The notes: generated from the letters alone by a model not told the origin. Positions 9,051 through 18,538 are shown, counted from the stretch's first letter. The stretch: DNA of 38,031 bases from Proteobacteria bacterium ST_bin11 (GCA_002083615.1 MSXO01000029.1:1-38031), one strand, 5' to 3'. A program made the numbers and translations.

Positions 9051-9494
9051 CTAAACAAAAAGCAAGGCTAACTTAATCAATGCAAAAACTAAAAAGATAA
9101 TCAGCCCGGAAATACCCATTTTTTGCAAGCGGCTTTTCGCTAGCCAGCTTTGTCGCATGCTGTAAAAAGCGTCAAACAAAACCTGGTAAAACTTTTGAAA
9201 TACATACCAAATAATAAAAACACCAATAACTAAGTAAACCCAAGCTGCAATGACTTGAGCTTGGCGTAACGGTATGTCAAAAATCGATTGCAGCAGCCTT
9301 TCCAGCAAAAAACCGACTACATTCATCTTTAGTTGCAATATATCGTTAATGACCAGCAGGGCTTTGTCCGGAAACACAAACACTAATGTAACGAATACTG
9401 CGAACAGGATTTTGTAACCAATAAATTGCCTGATAGATGCGTAGCAATGACGAACAATCTGTGATTTATGTGAATAGCTGGAATCGTTGAGCAT
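9051..9494 (-). CDS. Small membrane protein of unknown function (paralogue-like pair, second)
   Basis: A 147-residue protein with three or more hydrophobic segments: ILFAVFVTLVFVF, IAAWVYLVIGVFIIWYVF and the very hydrophobic C-terminus GLIIFLVFALIKLALLFV. I do not recognise a named family. Its layout resembles the 144-residue neighbour at 9636: a first membrane helix ending in P-D/E, a segment with LE(R/E)xL, then AQ-x-I before a helix containing VIG, and a basic loop before the last helix. This suggests two diverged copies of one gene. It starts about 140 bases after the neighbour's stop. No clear Shine-Dalgarno is seen. Confidence 0.65.
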   Translation of the reverse strand: MLNDSSYSHKSQIVRHCYASIRQFIGYKILFAVFVTLVFVFPDKALLVINDILQLKMNVVGFLLERLLQSIFDIPLRQAQVIAAWVYLVIGVFIIWYVFQKFYQVLFDAFYSMRQSWLAKSRLQKMGISGLIIFLVFALIKLALLFV

Positions 9495-9635
9495 ACTGAG
9501 TAAGCGGTGGGTTTGTTGATGTCGCTAAGAGGCGTTGATTGAGGATTCCATAGCAAAGCCGGATGGATAGATCTTTAGCCTAAATTTTTGGCCGTATTAA
9601 CTTATGCAATAGCATCGTCCGCGGTAGCGGGACAA

Positions 9636-10070
9636 TCAGATCAAAGCAAAAGCCATCAAACTTACAATACCCGCAAATTGCAGCAGCATTAGCTCCAGTT
9701 TCCGTTGATGGTAAAAGATGCGCCAGTTGTTACTGATATCGGCACTGACTTGCGTATACCGTTGTATGGCCCATATTTTTCCTCGAGCGAACCACTGCGG
9801 AACACGACGAAAAAAAGCAATCGCAGCCAATATCCCGATTACAACACTCGTATAAAACACGATCATTTGCGCGTGGAACTTACTAAAACCAACACCGTGG
9901 ATCAATACTTCCTCTAGCGCATAGGCGATGCTCTCGTAAACCGTATGTATCACCACGGCAAAAAAATGCACCAAGTCTTCCGGCATCAGCATCATCCCCG
10001 AGAAAGCAATGATCAACATTAGCCGTTTGAGACCCAGCGCGCTCCGAACCGGTTTAAGATGTTTAATCAT
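9636..10070 (-). CDS. Small membrane protein of unknown function (paralogue-like pair, first)
   Basis: A 144-residue protein with hydrophobic segments LMLIIAFSGMMLM, FYTSVVIGILAAIAFF and the C-terminal LLQFAGIVSLMAFALI. Between them is an amphipathic stretch with YESIAYALEEVLIHGV. ATG 10070 is preceded at six bases by AAGGAG, the strongest Shine-Dalgarno of this minus-strand group. The family is not recognised. It lies downstream of a P-type ATPase gene on the same strand. A decayed copy of the same gene lies upstream of that ATPase (13869-14033), which suggests a lasting association with the pump, possibly as an accessory membrane subunit. That role is inference. Confidence 0.72.
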   Translation of the reverse strand: MIKHLKPVRSALGLKRLMLIIAFSGMMLMPEDLVHFFAVVIHTVYESIAYALEEVLIHGVGFSKFHAQMIVFYTSVVIGILAAIAFFRRVPQWFARGKIWAIQRYTQVSADISNNWRIFYHQRKLELMLLQFAGIVSLMAFALI

Positions 10071-10523
10071 GATGATCTCCTTAACAACCCATGCATGGTA
10101 TTCCTCGTTAGCACTAAAAAGCCGCTGGCCGAGCCCGGCGCCGCTTGTGACAAAACATCATTGCGCCCGATGTCACGCTGAAGCAGCAATAGTCAAAGCG
10201 AGGCTTTCTTGATGCGCCAATTGCTGTTGTTGAGGTATCGCTAGCAGTGGCTGCGGTTTTGACGACGGCGCCAGTCATTCTCCAACCGCCGCGATGCCTT
10301 GTTAATTATCGACAATCAAGCGCTGATACCCTGCCCTTGCCAAACCGCACTCCTTGCGGGCACCACCCGGAGATTCTATGCCGGATGCGCCTGAGTTGCT
10401 TGCAATACCAACTGGGGTTCGCGGCTTGTTGACTGGGCAACGGAAAGCGTTTCAACGCCGGACTTTTCGATACTGAAGAACACATCGGAACCCGCATAGA
10501 TTAAACAAGCACGGACAAGACTA
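10071..10523. other. 453-base gap after the P-type ATPase
   Basis: No convincing gene. On the minus strand short frames look partly protein-like, for example SDVFFSIEKSGVETLSVAQS just after the ATPase stop, and QQQQLAHQESLALTIAA further on. They are broken by stops and lack ribosome-binding sites. This could be decayed coding sequence. The right-hand part must contain the leader of the 144-residue gene. Confidence 0.3.
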
Positions 10524-13421
10524 TTACCCGCTCCCATTGCCGCTGGAAAGTACCCAGAGTGCTGTGGCAACGCTCATCAGCGCCGCGAACATCGCAAACC
10601 CCAGCGCCCAACGCGAATACACGAGAGCTTGCCGCGCTGCGATAAGGCTGTCCCGATGCGCGAGAAGCCTTCCATCTTCGTCCTGGCACCCACTGACTTT
10701 ATTTTCTTGCGTATCAGCGCTAGTCAAATGAGCGCGAAGGAATTTTTCCACGCCGATCACTAGATACACTGCCACCCCGCCGGCCAGCGTCAGCAGCCAT
10801 TCTTCGTAGCCAAGCGCTTGGGTATGGAACAGCCAATTCATGGTAGGCAGGTAGATAAAGGCGACCTGGGCCAGCATCATCGCGGCAATTCCGCCCCAGA
10901 CCCAAAGATTGGAAAACAGTCCAAGCTTGAACATGGAGTGGGTCAGGGATCGGCAGTTGAGCAGATAGAAGGCCTGCCCGACAGCAAACACATTGACCGC
11001 AGCGGTACGGGCTTTCTCGACAGGTTCGTCATGCATCAGTTCCCACTCAAACAGCGCAAAGGCACAGGCCGCCAGCATAAAGCCCACCAGCAAAGTCCGA
11101 AACATCAATAATCCGGTCAAAATCGGCTGTTCCGGCTGACGAGGCGGTAGCCTCATGATGTCCGGCTCCTTGGTTTCGAACGCCAGCGGCAAACCAAGCA
11201 GCACAGCAGTCGTCATATTCAGCCAAAGCACTTGTCCGGGCAAGATGGGCAACACCATGCCGGCAAACACCGCAATCAGGATCACCAAGCCTTGGCCAAT
11301 ATTGGTGGGCAAGGTCCAGGTAATAAACTTCACCAGGTTATCGTACACCCCCCGCCCTTCTTCCACGGCGGCGGCGATGGTGGCGAAGTTGTCGTCGGTC
11401 AACACCATCGCAGCAGCTTCCTTGGAGACTTCGGTGCCGGTAATGCCCATGGCCACGCCAATGTTGGCCTGGCGTAACGCGGGTGCATCGTTGACCCCGT
11501 CACCGGTCATAGCCACAATGTGGCCGCGCGACTGCAGGGCTGTCACCAAGCGCAGCTTTTGTTCCGGGGCTACTCGAGCGAACACGCTGGTATGGTCGGT
11601 GACTTCCGCAAAATCATGATCCGGAACTTCCGCTAACATTCTCCCATCGAGCGCTCGCAAGGGTTCATTCTCGCCGGTCAGGCCAATTTGTTTGGCGATG
11701 GCAATCGCAGTGCCAATATGATCGCCGGTAATCATCTTTACCCGGATGCCGGCTCGGCGGCAGTGCGCCACGGCGTCAATCACCTCAGGCCTGGGCGGAT
11801 CGATCATGGCTTGTAGTCCGATAAAAGTGAGGCCCTCAGCCACATGTTCATGATTGACTTGCGACAGATCGTCGGCGGCGCGCTCGCCCCGGGCAAAAGC
11901 CAACACTCTCAGTCCGCGCGCAGCCAAGTCATTGACCTGCTGCTGAATCGCGTCAGGCTCCAGCACGACGGGGTTTAGGTTGGCATCAAAAGCGGTTGCG
12001 CAGCGTTTTAGAATGCTTTCCACCGAACCTTTCAGGTAAATGTGCCGGGTCTCCGACGCCTGATTGTGGTGAAGAGTCGCCATAAACTGATAGGCCGATT
12101 CGAAAGGGATGGCATCTAGGCGCGGATGGATTTGTTGCAGGGGACCGTGATGCAAGCCGGCTTTGTGCGCGGCAACCAGCAATGCACCTTCGGTAGGGTC
12201 GCCCTCAATGTGCCAGCCCTCCGCATCCTCGACCAGACGCGCATCGTTACACAACAAACCAGCCTTGAGGATTTCGATTAGTGTTTCGTGGTTTGCGGGC
12301 TTGACCGTTTGCTGGTCAAGACAAAAATCACCTTCAGGCGAGTACCCGGCACCGCGAACCTCGAAGCAGGCTCCACCAGCATAAATAGCCTGTACGGTCA
12401 TTTGATTTTGCGTCAATGTGCCGGTCTTATCGGAACAGATGATAGAAGTACCGCCCAGCGTCTCGACCGCCGGTAGTTTGCGGATGATGGCATGGCGTCT
12501 GGCCATGCGTCGGACGCCGATCGCTAAGGTAATGGTAACCGCTACCGGCAAGCCTTCCGGGATGGCGGCGACCGCCAAGGCCACCGAAGCAATGAAGGTA
12601 TCAATCGGCGCTTCGCCTCGAAGCCAGCCGGCCACAAAGGTCAGCGCAGCCAATCCGATGATGAACCACATCAGGAATTCACTGAATTTGCCAATTTTTT
12701 GGGTCAGCGGGGTTTCCAGTTCGGTGGCCTCGCTAATCAAGCGATTGATACGACCAATCTCGGTGCGATCGCCGGTTTCTATCACGATGCCCACGCCGGT
12801 GCCGTAAGTCACCAAGGTTGAGGAATACGCCAGATTGCTGCGGTCGGCCAACAGGGTGTCGCTCGGCAATGGCTCAGTCTGCTTTTCCACCGGCACGGAC
12901 TCGCCAGTCAAGGCCGATTCGTCGATCTGCAATTCCCTGCTGCGTAAAAGACGCAAGTCAGCCGGCACCTTATCGCCGGACTGCAGAAACACGATGTCGC
13001 CGGGCACCAAGTCTTCGGCAGCGATGACCATGCGAACCCCATCGCGCAATACTGCGGCGCTGACGCTAAGCGCGTGTGCCAAGGCGGCAATGGCCCTTAG
13101 CGCGTTCATCTCCTGAATAAAACCGATGACGGCATTGACCAGCACCACGCCGAAAATCACGCCAGCATCCAGCCAACTCTTCAAAAATCCGGTCACGAAC
13201 CCCGACACCAGCAAAATGTATATTAGCGAGTGGTGGAATTGGGACAAAAACAACACGATGGCGCTCTTGCCCTTTTTTGGGGTTAAGCGATTGAGGCCGA
13301 ATTTTTCGCGGCGATTCGCGGCTTCTTGCTCGGAAAAGCCGGACGCGGCATCCACGCCCAAATGTTCCGGCAGCGTTTCGGTGGGCAGATGATGCCAAAT
13401 TGGCGGAGTTGTAGGATTCAT
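10524..13421 (-). CDS. P2-type cation-transporting ATPase
   Basis: A 965-residue inner-membrane pump of the Ca2+/Na+/H+-type P-ATPase class (CtpF/PMR1/SERCA-like). An N-terminal cation-ATPase domain (HHLPTETLPEHLGVD) is followed by actuator motif TGES (near residue 175), PEGLPVAVTITLAIGVRRMA in helix M4, the phosphorylated Asp in DKTGTLT (near 330), KMITGD and TGDGVNDAPALRQANIGVAMG. M4 with PEGLP rather than CPC argues against a heavy-metal P1B pump. The transported ion cannot be read from sequence. The last 60 residues form a polar linker (LTSADTQENK) plus one extra hydrophobic helix (WALGFAMFAALMSVATALWVL), unusual for the class. The product is convincing despite a weak Shine-Dalgarno. Confidence 0.93.
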   Translation of the reverse strand: MNPTTPPIWHHLPTETLPEHLGVDAASGFSEQEAANRREKFGLNRLTPKKGKSAIVLFLSQFHHSLIYILLVSGFVTGFLKSWLDAGVIFGVVLVNAVIGFIQEMNALRAIAALAHALSVSAAVLRDGVRMVIAAEDLVPGDIVFLQSGDKVPADLRLLRSRELQIDESALTGESVPVEKQTEPLPSDTLLADRSNLAYSSTLVTYGTGVGIVIETGDRTEIGRINRLISEATELETPLTQKIGKFSEFLMWFIIGLAALTFVAGWLRGEAPIDTFIASVALAVAAIPEGLPVAVTITLAIGVRRMARRHAIIRKLPAVETLGGTSIICSDKTGTLTQNQMTVQAIYAGGACFEVRGAGYSPEGDFCLDQQTVKPANHETLIEILKAGLLCNDARLVEDAEGWHIEGDPTEGALLVAAHKAGLHHGPLQQIHPRLDAIPFESAYQFMATLHHNQASETRHIYLKGSVESILKRCATAFDANLNPVVLEPDAIQQQVNDLAARGLRVLAFARGERAADDLSQVNHEHVAEGLTFIGLQAMIDPPRPEVIDAVAHCRRAGIRVKMITGDHIGTAIAIAKQIGLTGENEPLRALDGRMLAEVPDHDFAEVTDHTSVFARVAPEQKLRLVTALQSRGHIVAMTGDGVNDAPALRQANIGVAMGITGTEVSKEAAAMVLTDDNFATIAAAVEEGRGVYDNLVKFITWTLPTNIGQGLVILIAVFAGMVLPILPGQVLWLNMTTAVLLGLPLAFETKEPDIMRLPPRQPEQPILTGLLMFRTLLVGFMLAACAFALFEWELMHDEPVEKARTAAVNVFAVGQAFYLLNCRSLTHSMFKLGLFSNLWVWGGIAAMMLAQVAFIYLPTMNWLFHTQALGYEEWLLTLAGGVAVYLVIGVEKFLRAHLTSADTQENKVSGCQDEDGRLLAHRDSLIAARQALVYSRWALGFAMFAALMSVATALWVLSSGNGSG

Positions 13422-13868
13422 CGTGTTATCCAGCGTTATTTGTTGAAGTTATTTCATCCCTTTGGCGTATGCAATTTCAGCTTAGTTTGGCCGAAAGCAT
13501 CCCTTGCAGACTTAACGAAAAGGGGGCGGGAATCAGCCTATTCGGTGGCTCATTTTGCGATTTCATCCGAGGAGCCACTTAACAGCATTGAAATCGGCCC
13601 TGACCGCCGGTCCTTGTCACATTAGAGTCACTCGGTTCAGCCACATGAGACCAAGAGCATTGCCTTGAAGCTGGCGATTTCGACGACTTATATCAGCAAT
13701 AAATTCAAGCACCAAACCGTTAAAACACTGGCAACGGCCCTGCAAACAGCCAGGTTTCCGCACGTAGCTCTGCCGGATGCTCGCTTTGACCCGAATCGGC
13801 ACCTGAGGCATGCGGCAAGCAATCCAAAAGGCTCGCTAGCCAAACTCAAATAAACCCCGATATCAGCC
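13422..13868. other. Region upstream of the P-type ATPase
   Basis: No intact gene. The stretch at 13620-13868 may contain the degenerate 3' part of the pseudogene described at 13869-14033. The 200 bases next to the ATPase start should hold its promoter, but I found no clear -35/-10 pair or operator. Confidence 0.3.
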
Positions 13869-14033
13869 CCTGGAATTCGTTAAAACCTCTATGCCGTGGG
13901 CCAACAATTCCTCAATCGCGAAAGCGATACTTTAGTAAATCACCAGCACCAGAGCCGCAAGCCTATGGATAAGGTATTCCTGCCACAAAATCAGCAATGC
14001 GATTGGGCTAATTGCAATGAGATTTAGTCTCAA
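13869..14033 (-). pseudogene. Decayed copy of the 144-residue membrane protein gene
   Basis: Reading the minus strand from 14033 gives LRLNLIAISP, then a hydrophobic helix, then Y-stop-SIAFAIEELLAHGI. The intact protein at 9636-10070 has KRLMLIIAFSG and YESIAYALEEVLIHGV in the same order and spacing. The Glu codon between Y and S has become TAA at 13932-13934. The similarity fades after HGI, where the frame ends. A second matching patch (ADIS followed by a basic stretch, around 13697) may be its C-terminal part in another frame, so the relic may span about 13620-14046, close to the full gene length of 435 bases. It lies between tolC and the P-type ATPase on the same strand. Confidence 0.65.
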
Positions 14034-14046
14034 GCTCTCGGCCTGG

Positions 14047-15444
14047 TCATGGATTGACAGCTAAAGGTAGTGCCAGCGTTGCGCGGTAATCGGCGTGGGC
14101 CTTAAACAGCGCGTTGGCGGCCTCGGCGGCTTGCAGCGTCGCGTCACCGGCGGAAATTTCCCGCAGGTTGACGAACAACAGTGTGGTATCGCCTAGCTCA
14201 AAACGAGTACGTTCGCCATCTTCCAACTGTTCGGCGGCGCGCTGTTGTTGCTGACTTAGCGACACCCGTTGCCGGGCGGCGTTCAAGGCCGACAACACGT
14301 CTTTTACTTCGGCGGCGATTCGGTCTTCGGTACCGGTGCGTTCCCATTTTAGACGCTGTAAATTGGCCGCTGCGGATTGCGCACGACCGCCAGCAACCCG
14401 CTGTTGCAGCGGAATATCCACGTTCAGCCCCAGATAGAGTTCGTCGCGGTTGATCTTGACGTTGCTGTTACCAATGTCCTTGGCGCCGACAACCTGCAAA
14501 TCCAGGGCCGGATTACGCTGGTTTTCCTGAAAAGCTAGTTCGGTTTCGGTTTGACGGCTTTGCAGTTCCAAACGTTTCAGCTCCGGGCGTTGCAGACGCG
14601 CCGTGGCCAAGGCATCATCGACTTGGTTTTCGATTTTAGGCTCCTGATTCGGAAACGCCTCTGGCAACAATTCCTCGGTCGGCAATTGCGGCTGACCGTC
14701 GGCATCGCGCCAGTAGAGCGATAGCTGAATCGCACTCTGTTCCAGCATACGTTGCGCGGCGACGCGCCGTTCGCGGCGTTCCAGGATCGCACGCTGATTG
14801 TCCAGTGCTTCGAATTCGGGAATATCGCCTGCTGCCACCCGTTGCAGGATACCTTCGTTGCGCTGCTCCGCGACTTGCAATAAGCGTTGGGCGATGCGCA
14901 GGCGCTGACCGGCCATGACCCAATCCCAATAGCGGTGACTAGCCTGCCTGCTTAGATCGAGCAGAACTTGATCATACTCGTGGCTGGCGATCAATTGGCC
15001 CAATTCGGCCTGCTGCAAACTGGCGCGTCGCCTGTCGATTTCTCGGTTACGCCACAGCGGAATGTTGACACCAATGCGAGCCTCGCCGTCGTTGGCGGTC
15101 TGGCTTTTGCCTTCGTAGACTGGGTAATCGCCAGTACCGCGTCGCCAACCACCAAAGAAACTAGTCCCCCACAGCGCAGTGGGCTGTTCGATGACCACGT
15201 CGTAATTATTGTTTTCGTAAAGCCCCGTCACCGACCAACGGTTTTGCGACTTCAACGTTGTATCGAAGCCACCAGCCGCGGTTTGCAGTTCGCCCTCGGC
15301 AACCTGTTTACGCTGTTCGGCAACTAACAGGCCGGGAAACGCACGCAAGGCGGCATCCAGCACTTCATCTAGGGCCAGCGGGCGGGTCTGGGCTCCCACC
15401 AAATCCGGCAACAGCGCGACTATAAGCACTATCAGCTTCTTCAT
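14047..15444 (-). CDS. TolC-family outer-membrane channel protein
   Basis: A 465-residue protein with a signal peptide (KKLIVLIVALLPDLVGAQ) and the alpha-helical repeats of TolC-type export ducts: LALDEVLDAALRAFPGLL at the start of the first repeat, and long Gln/Arg/Glu-rich coiled coils (LLQVAEQRNEGILQRVAAGD; LSQQQQRAAEQLEDGERTRF). Its ATG shares one base (TGATG) with the stop of the HlyD gene upstream, so the two are translationally coupled. It should form the outer-membrane exit of the tripartite system encoded by the three minus-strand genes at 14047-18454. No cargo gene is obvious nearby. Confidence 0.9.
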   Translation of the reverse strand: MKKLIVLIVALLPDLVGAQTRPLALDEVLDAALRAFPGLLVAEQRKQVAEGELQTAAGGFDTTLKSQNRWSVTGLYENNNYDVVIEQPTALWGTSFFGGWRRGTGDYPVYEGKSQTANDGEARIGVNIPLWRNREIDRRRASLQQAELGQLIASHEYDQVLLDLSRQASHRYWDWVMAGQRLRIAQRLLQVAEQRNEGILQRVAAGDIPEFEALDNQRAILERRERRVAAQRMLEQSAIQLSLYWRDADGQPQLPTEELLPEAFPNQEPKIENQVDDALATARLQRPELKRLELQSRQTETELAFQENQRNPALDLQVVGAKDIGNSNVKINRDELYLGLNVDIPLQQRVAGGRAQSAAANLQRLKWERTGTEDRIAAEVKDVLSALNAARQRVSLSQQQQRAAEQLEDGERTRFELGDTTLLFVNLREISAGDATLQAAEAANALFKAHADYRATLALPLAVNP

Positions 15445-16799
15445 CAGTCCTTCTTCTCGCTACTCTCGGTTTTTTTACCATCGTCTTTGACGCTCTCCTT
15501 AACTTCCGGTTCCGGGAGTACCAGCGGCGGAAAGCCGTTGAAGATTCGCCACAGTTCATAGCCCAGCGTGACTTGGCCCAACAAAATCCAGCCGTTGACC
15601 CGCACACCCTGGCGTAAGAACCGCGGGTCCGGCCAGGCAATATCGTCCGGATCGTGCATGACGAGAATACGGAAATGGCCCTTGCCGTCGTCAGTAGCGT
15701 CGATTAAGACAACGCGACCGCCGAACGAACCTACGGAAAACTCCGGCCAGCCGCCAAACTGGATCGCTGGATAACCCTCGAACTGCAGTCGAACATGGCT
15801 GTCGGTAACGATCAACGGTAAGTCGTTACCGTCCACCCAAAGCTCCACCGCGCGCTGCTCGGTATCAGGCACTAAGATCGCCAAGGGCTGACCGGGCTTG
15901 ACCATTTCCGCATTCGGGTTTACCAGCAGCCGCAGCACGGTGCCGTTGCGTGGCGCGGTGATCGTTTGGGTCTGCTGCCTAGCAAGGCGAGTTTCCACCT
16001 TTAGCAAATCGGCGCGCACGTAGTTTTGGTCTTCAATGACTTTATTCAGATCGGCGCGGGTTTTCTCGATGCCGGCGACCGTATCTGCGGTTAGCTTTTG
16101 TAAATCGGAGCCTAGCGCATCCACCTCGCTTTTTGCCGCAGACAGGCTGGCTTGAGCGCGATCGGCATCGGCGCTGCGCTGCGCCAACTCCAATTGCGCC
16201 AACTCCAGCGTGCGACGGGAGGCTAGGCCTTTATCCTGCAGCGTTTGCTGACGCGTCAAATTCAACGTTGAGGTAAGCCGCGCGGCGCGAGCCGCATCCA
16301 AGGCCTGCTCCGCGGCTTTCAAGCGTTGTCGGCCCATTTCTTGCCGTGATTCGGCCGCCGCCAAGGCTTGCGGACGAGCTTGCTCTGCCATACGCAATTG
16401 CTCGCGGAAGGTTTCCACCCGGTTCTCGACCGCAGTTTGGCGATCCAGCAGCGCCTGGCGTTCATTGCGCAAGCGATGCAGTAGCTGCGGGTCATTATCC
16501 AGTAACTCGGCGATGACGTCGCCGCCCTGCACCCGAGTACCTTCCTTGACCAACCAGCGCGAAATCCGACCCTCCACCGGCGCGCCGATCACCTGCTGGC
16601 GGTCGCCGGGAATATAGGCCACTACCCGACCAACGCCGCTCACGTTCTGCTGCCAGGGCGTCAACGCCAGAAATATCATCAAGACCAGGAATAAACCTAT
16701 CAGCCAACTGGCTAACTTTTTGGCAATGGGTGCGGTAATGGCATCGGGGAGATTGGCCGATTCCGGGGCTGCAAACATAGGTGAATGTTCCCGGCTCAT
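15444..16799 (-). CDS. HlyD-family membrane fusion protein
   Basis: A 451-residue periplasmic adaptor with one N-terminal membrane helix (LIGLFLVLMIFLALTPW). A barrel-sandwich/lipoyl half-motif (QQVIGAPVEGRISRWLVKEG) follows, then a long coiled-coil hairpin (residues roughly 90-270, rich in Ala, Gln, Arg) and the second half (RQQTQTITAPRNGTVLRLLV). The C-terminus is a Lys/Glu-rich tail (KESVKDDGKKTESSEKKD), an unusual acidic-basic end for the family. The gene overlaps the upstream ABC gene by four bases (ATGA) and the downstream tolC by one, so the trio is a tight operon bridging inner and outer membrane. Confidence 0.9.
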   Translation of the reverse strand: MSREHSPMFAAPESANLPDAITAPIAKKLASWLIGLFLVLMIFLALTPWQQNVSGVGRVVAYIPGDRQQVIGAPVEGRISRWLVKEGTRVQGGDVIAELLDNDPQLLHRLRNERQALLDRQTAVENRVETFREQLRMAEQARPQALAAAESRQEMGRQRLKAAEQALDAARAARLTSTLNLTRQQTLQDKGLASRRTLELAQLELAQRSADADRAQASLSAAKSEVDALGSDLQKLTADTVAGIEKTRADLNKVIEDQNYVRADLLKVETRLARQQTQTITAPRNGTVLRLLVNPNAEMVKPGQPLAILVPDTEQRAVELWVDGNDLPLIVTDSHVRLQFEGYPAIQFGGWPEFSVGSFGGRVVLIDATDDGKGHFRILVMHDPDDIAWPDPRFLRQGVRVNGWILLGQVTLGYELWRIFNGFPPLVLPEPEVKESVKDDGKKTESSEKKD

Positions 16800-18454
16800 A
16801 ATTTCTCACCCATCCAAGTCAATTGCCCGTTGTGGATTTGGGCGTGGTAACGGCAGCGGGCGATGACGCGGGCATCTTGGCTGACCACTATCAAAGTCCA
16901 GCCTGCATCGGCGGCGAATAGACTGTCGAGGATACGGGGTAACCAGCGCTGATCGATACGATCCAATACTCTATCGATCAATAGCAGCCGAGGCCGCATC
17001 GCGATAGCGCGCGCCAAGGTCAATCGCAAGCATTTTTCGCCGTTTAAAGGCATACCCTGCGGATACAAGCGGGTATTCAGGCTATCCGGCAGAGCGACAA
17101 TATCCTCAAGTAGACCGACCTGATCTAAGGCTGCCCGAATTTTCTCGGGTTCGATACCTCGCCCCATGTTGATGTTACCGGCAACATCGGCATCGATGAC
17201 TTCGCCTTGACGCACCAGACTAATTTGGTCACGGAGTGCGCCGAGGCTGAGGTCCCGTAGGTCCTGCCCATCAAAATGGATTTGTCCGGAGGCGGGAATA
17301 CGTAGCCCGAATAAGGCATCCAGCAAGCTGCCATGTTCAGCACCTGCACTGATCACCAAGCTGTCGCTAGCCGCCAACTTAAGATCCAGCGATTTGATGC
17401 TGTCCTGTTGCGGCGCTTCCGGCAAGGTCAATTGCTTGATTTCCAGGCTGAGCGGGCCAGAGCCAGTTTGTAGCTCAGCGTCATGGTCGTCGTGTTCCTG
17501 AGGCAAATCCAATAAGTAACCGATCTTATCCATGCTGGCGACAAGGGTATAGAAATTGTCCAGGGTTTTGCCAAGACGGGTAAAGCCGTAGATCATGGCG
17601 TTAACTACCAATTCGGCTGCAATCAATTGGCCCAGGCTGAGTTGGCGTTCTATCACCATCCAGCCGCCCACCCCCAGTAACGCGGTGTTGGCCAAGGTAT
17701 GTAAAACCAGCGCACCGATATTTTGTCGCGACAGGATGCGGAAGTGTTTAACGCTGGCAGTCAGATAATCTTCGGCGAGGCGTCGGGTTTGTAAGCCGAT
17801 GAATTCGGCTTCGCTCCGGCTTTTGCCGAGCAGCGGATTGACAGCGATATTTTCCAACCAAGCTGCGGCGGCATATTTGGCTTTGGACTGTTCGATGACC
17901 GTAGGGATGCTGCCTTTGCCCATTATGAAAAGCACGACATATAGCGAGAGAATCAGGAACAGATCTAAGGCCAGCAGCATTGGGTGATAAAACGCCAATA
18001 GAATCATCCCGATCAGGGTTTGCAACACATAACCCATGGTTTCCAACAACATGGAAGCCGCAGACTTTTGCAGCGCGGCCACATCAAAGAAGCGATTGGT
18101 CAATTCCGGTAGATAGACATTACTGCGGCAGGCAATAGTCGCGCGCTGCAAACGCCGCGCGGCCTCCCCAAAAAAACGGGTGAGCAGGCGACGTTGCAGC
18201 ATTTCCACCACATAAAATTGCAGCGCCACCAGGCTATTGCTGAACGCCAGTAACACCAGCAAGACCAAGGTCAACACCACCAAGGGTTGCAGCAAGGCAC
18301 CAAAGGCAATGGTGTTGACTAAAGCCTGCACCGCAACCGGAGTTGCCAATGACAGCACGCCGATGCCGATACCGTAAGCCAGCAACACGATGATGTCTTC
18401 GCGCTCGATATGAATTAGCTCTTGCAGCCGGTGCAAAGGGTCTTGCCCAGACAT
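16796..18454 (-). CDS. ABC transporter subunit with degenerate nucleotide-binding domain
   Basis: A 552-residue half-transporter: six hydrophobic segments (residues about 20-300) of the type 1 exporter fold, then an ABC domain, with no N-terminal peptidase domain. The ABC fold is recognisable from SGQIHFDGQDLRDLSLGALR, ISLVRQ (Q-loop) and LARAIAMRPRLLLI. The catalytic motifs are changed. The Walker A position reads AGAEHGSLLDAL with no GKS/T. The signature is LNGEK instead of LSGGQ. Walker B reads LLLIDRVLD with Arg in place of the catalytic Glu, and the H-loop has SQDAR instead of H. ATP hydrolysis is therefore unlikely. The frame is intact, AGAGGA precedes ATG 18454, and it overlaps the HlyD gene. 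It may need another ATPase or act as a passive or regulatory subunit. Confidence 0.88.
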   Translation of the reverse strand: MSGQDPLHRLQELIHIEREDIIVLLAYGIGIGVLSLATPVAVQALVNTIAFGALLQPLVVLTLVLLVLLAFSNSLVALQFYVVEMLQRRLLTRFFGEAARRLQRATIACRSNVYLPELTNRFFDVAALQKSAASMLLETMGYVLQTLIGMILLAFYHPMLLALDLFLILSLYVVLFIMGKGSIPTVIEQSKAKYAAAAWLENIAVNPLLGKSRSEAEFIGLQTRRLAEDYLTASVKHFRILSRQNIGALVLHTLANTALLGVGGWMVIERQLSLGQLIAAELVVNAMIYGFTRLGKTLDNFYTLVASMDKIGYLLDLPQEHDDHDAELQTGSGPLSLEIKQLTLPEAPQQDSIKSLDLKLAASDSLVISAGAEHGSLLDALFGLRIPASGQIHFDGQDLRDLSLGALRDQISLVRQGEVIDADVAGNINMGRGIEPEKIRAALDQVGLLEDIVALPDSLNTRLYPQGMPLNGEKCLRLTLARAIAMRPRLLLIDRVLDRIDQRWLPRILDSLFAADAGWTLIVVSQDARVIARCRYHAQIHNGQLTWMGEKL

Positions 18455-18538
18455 GATCAGTTCCTCTTTTGGTTAACGGTTGACATAGGTTTTGCGCAGA
18501 TCAATTTTCTTCCATGAATGACTGGATTCCAAATTCGA

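Noticed and set aside
11155..11619. Plus-strand open frame of 154 codons inside the P-type ATPase
   Set aside because: Fully antisense to strong ATPase motifs (the TGDGVND region); Ser/Pro/Thr-rich composition typical of an antisense frame.
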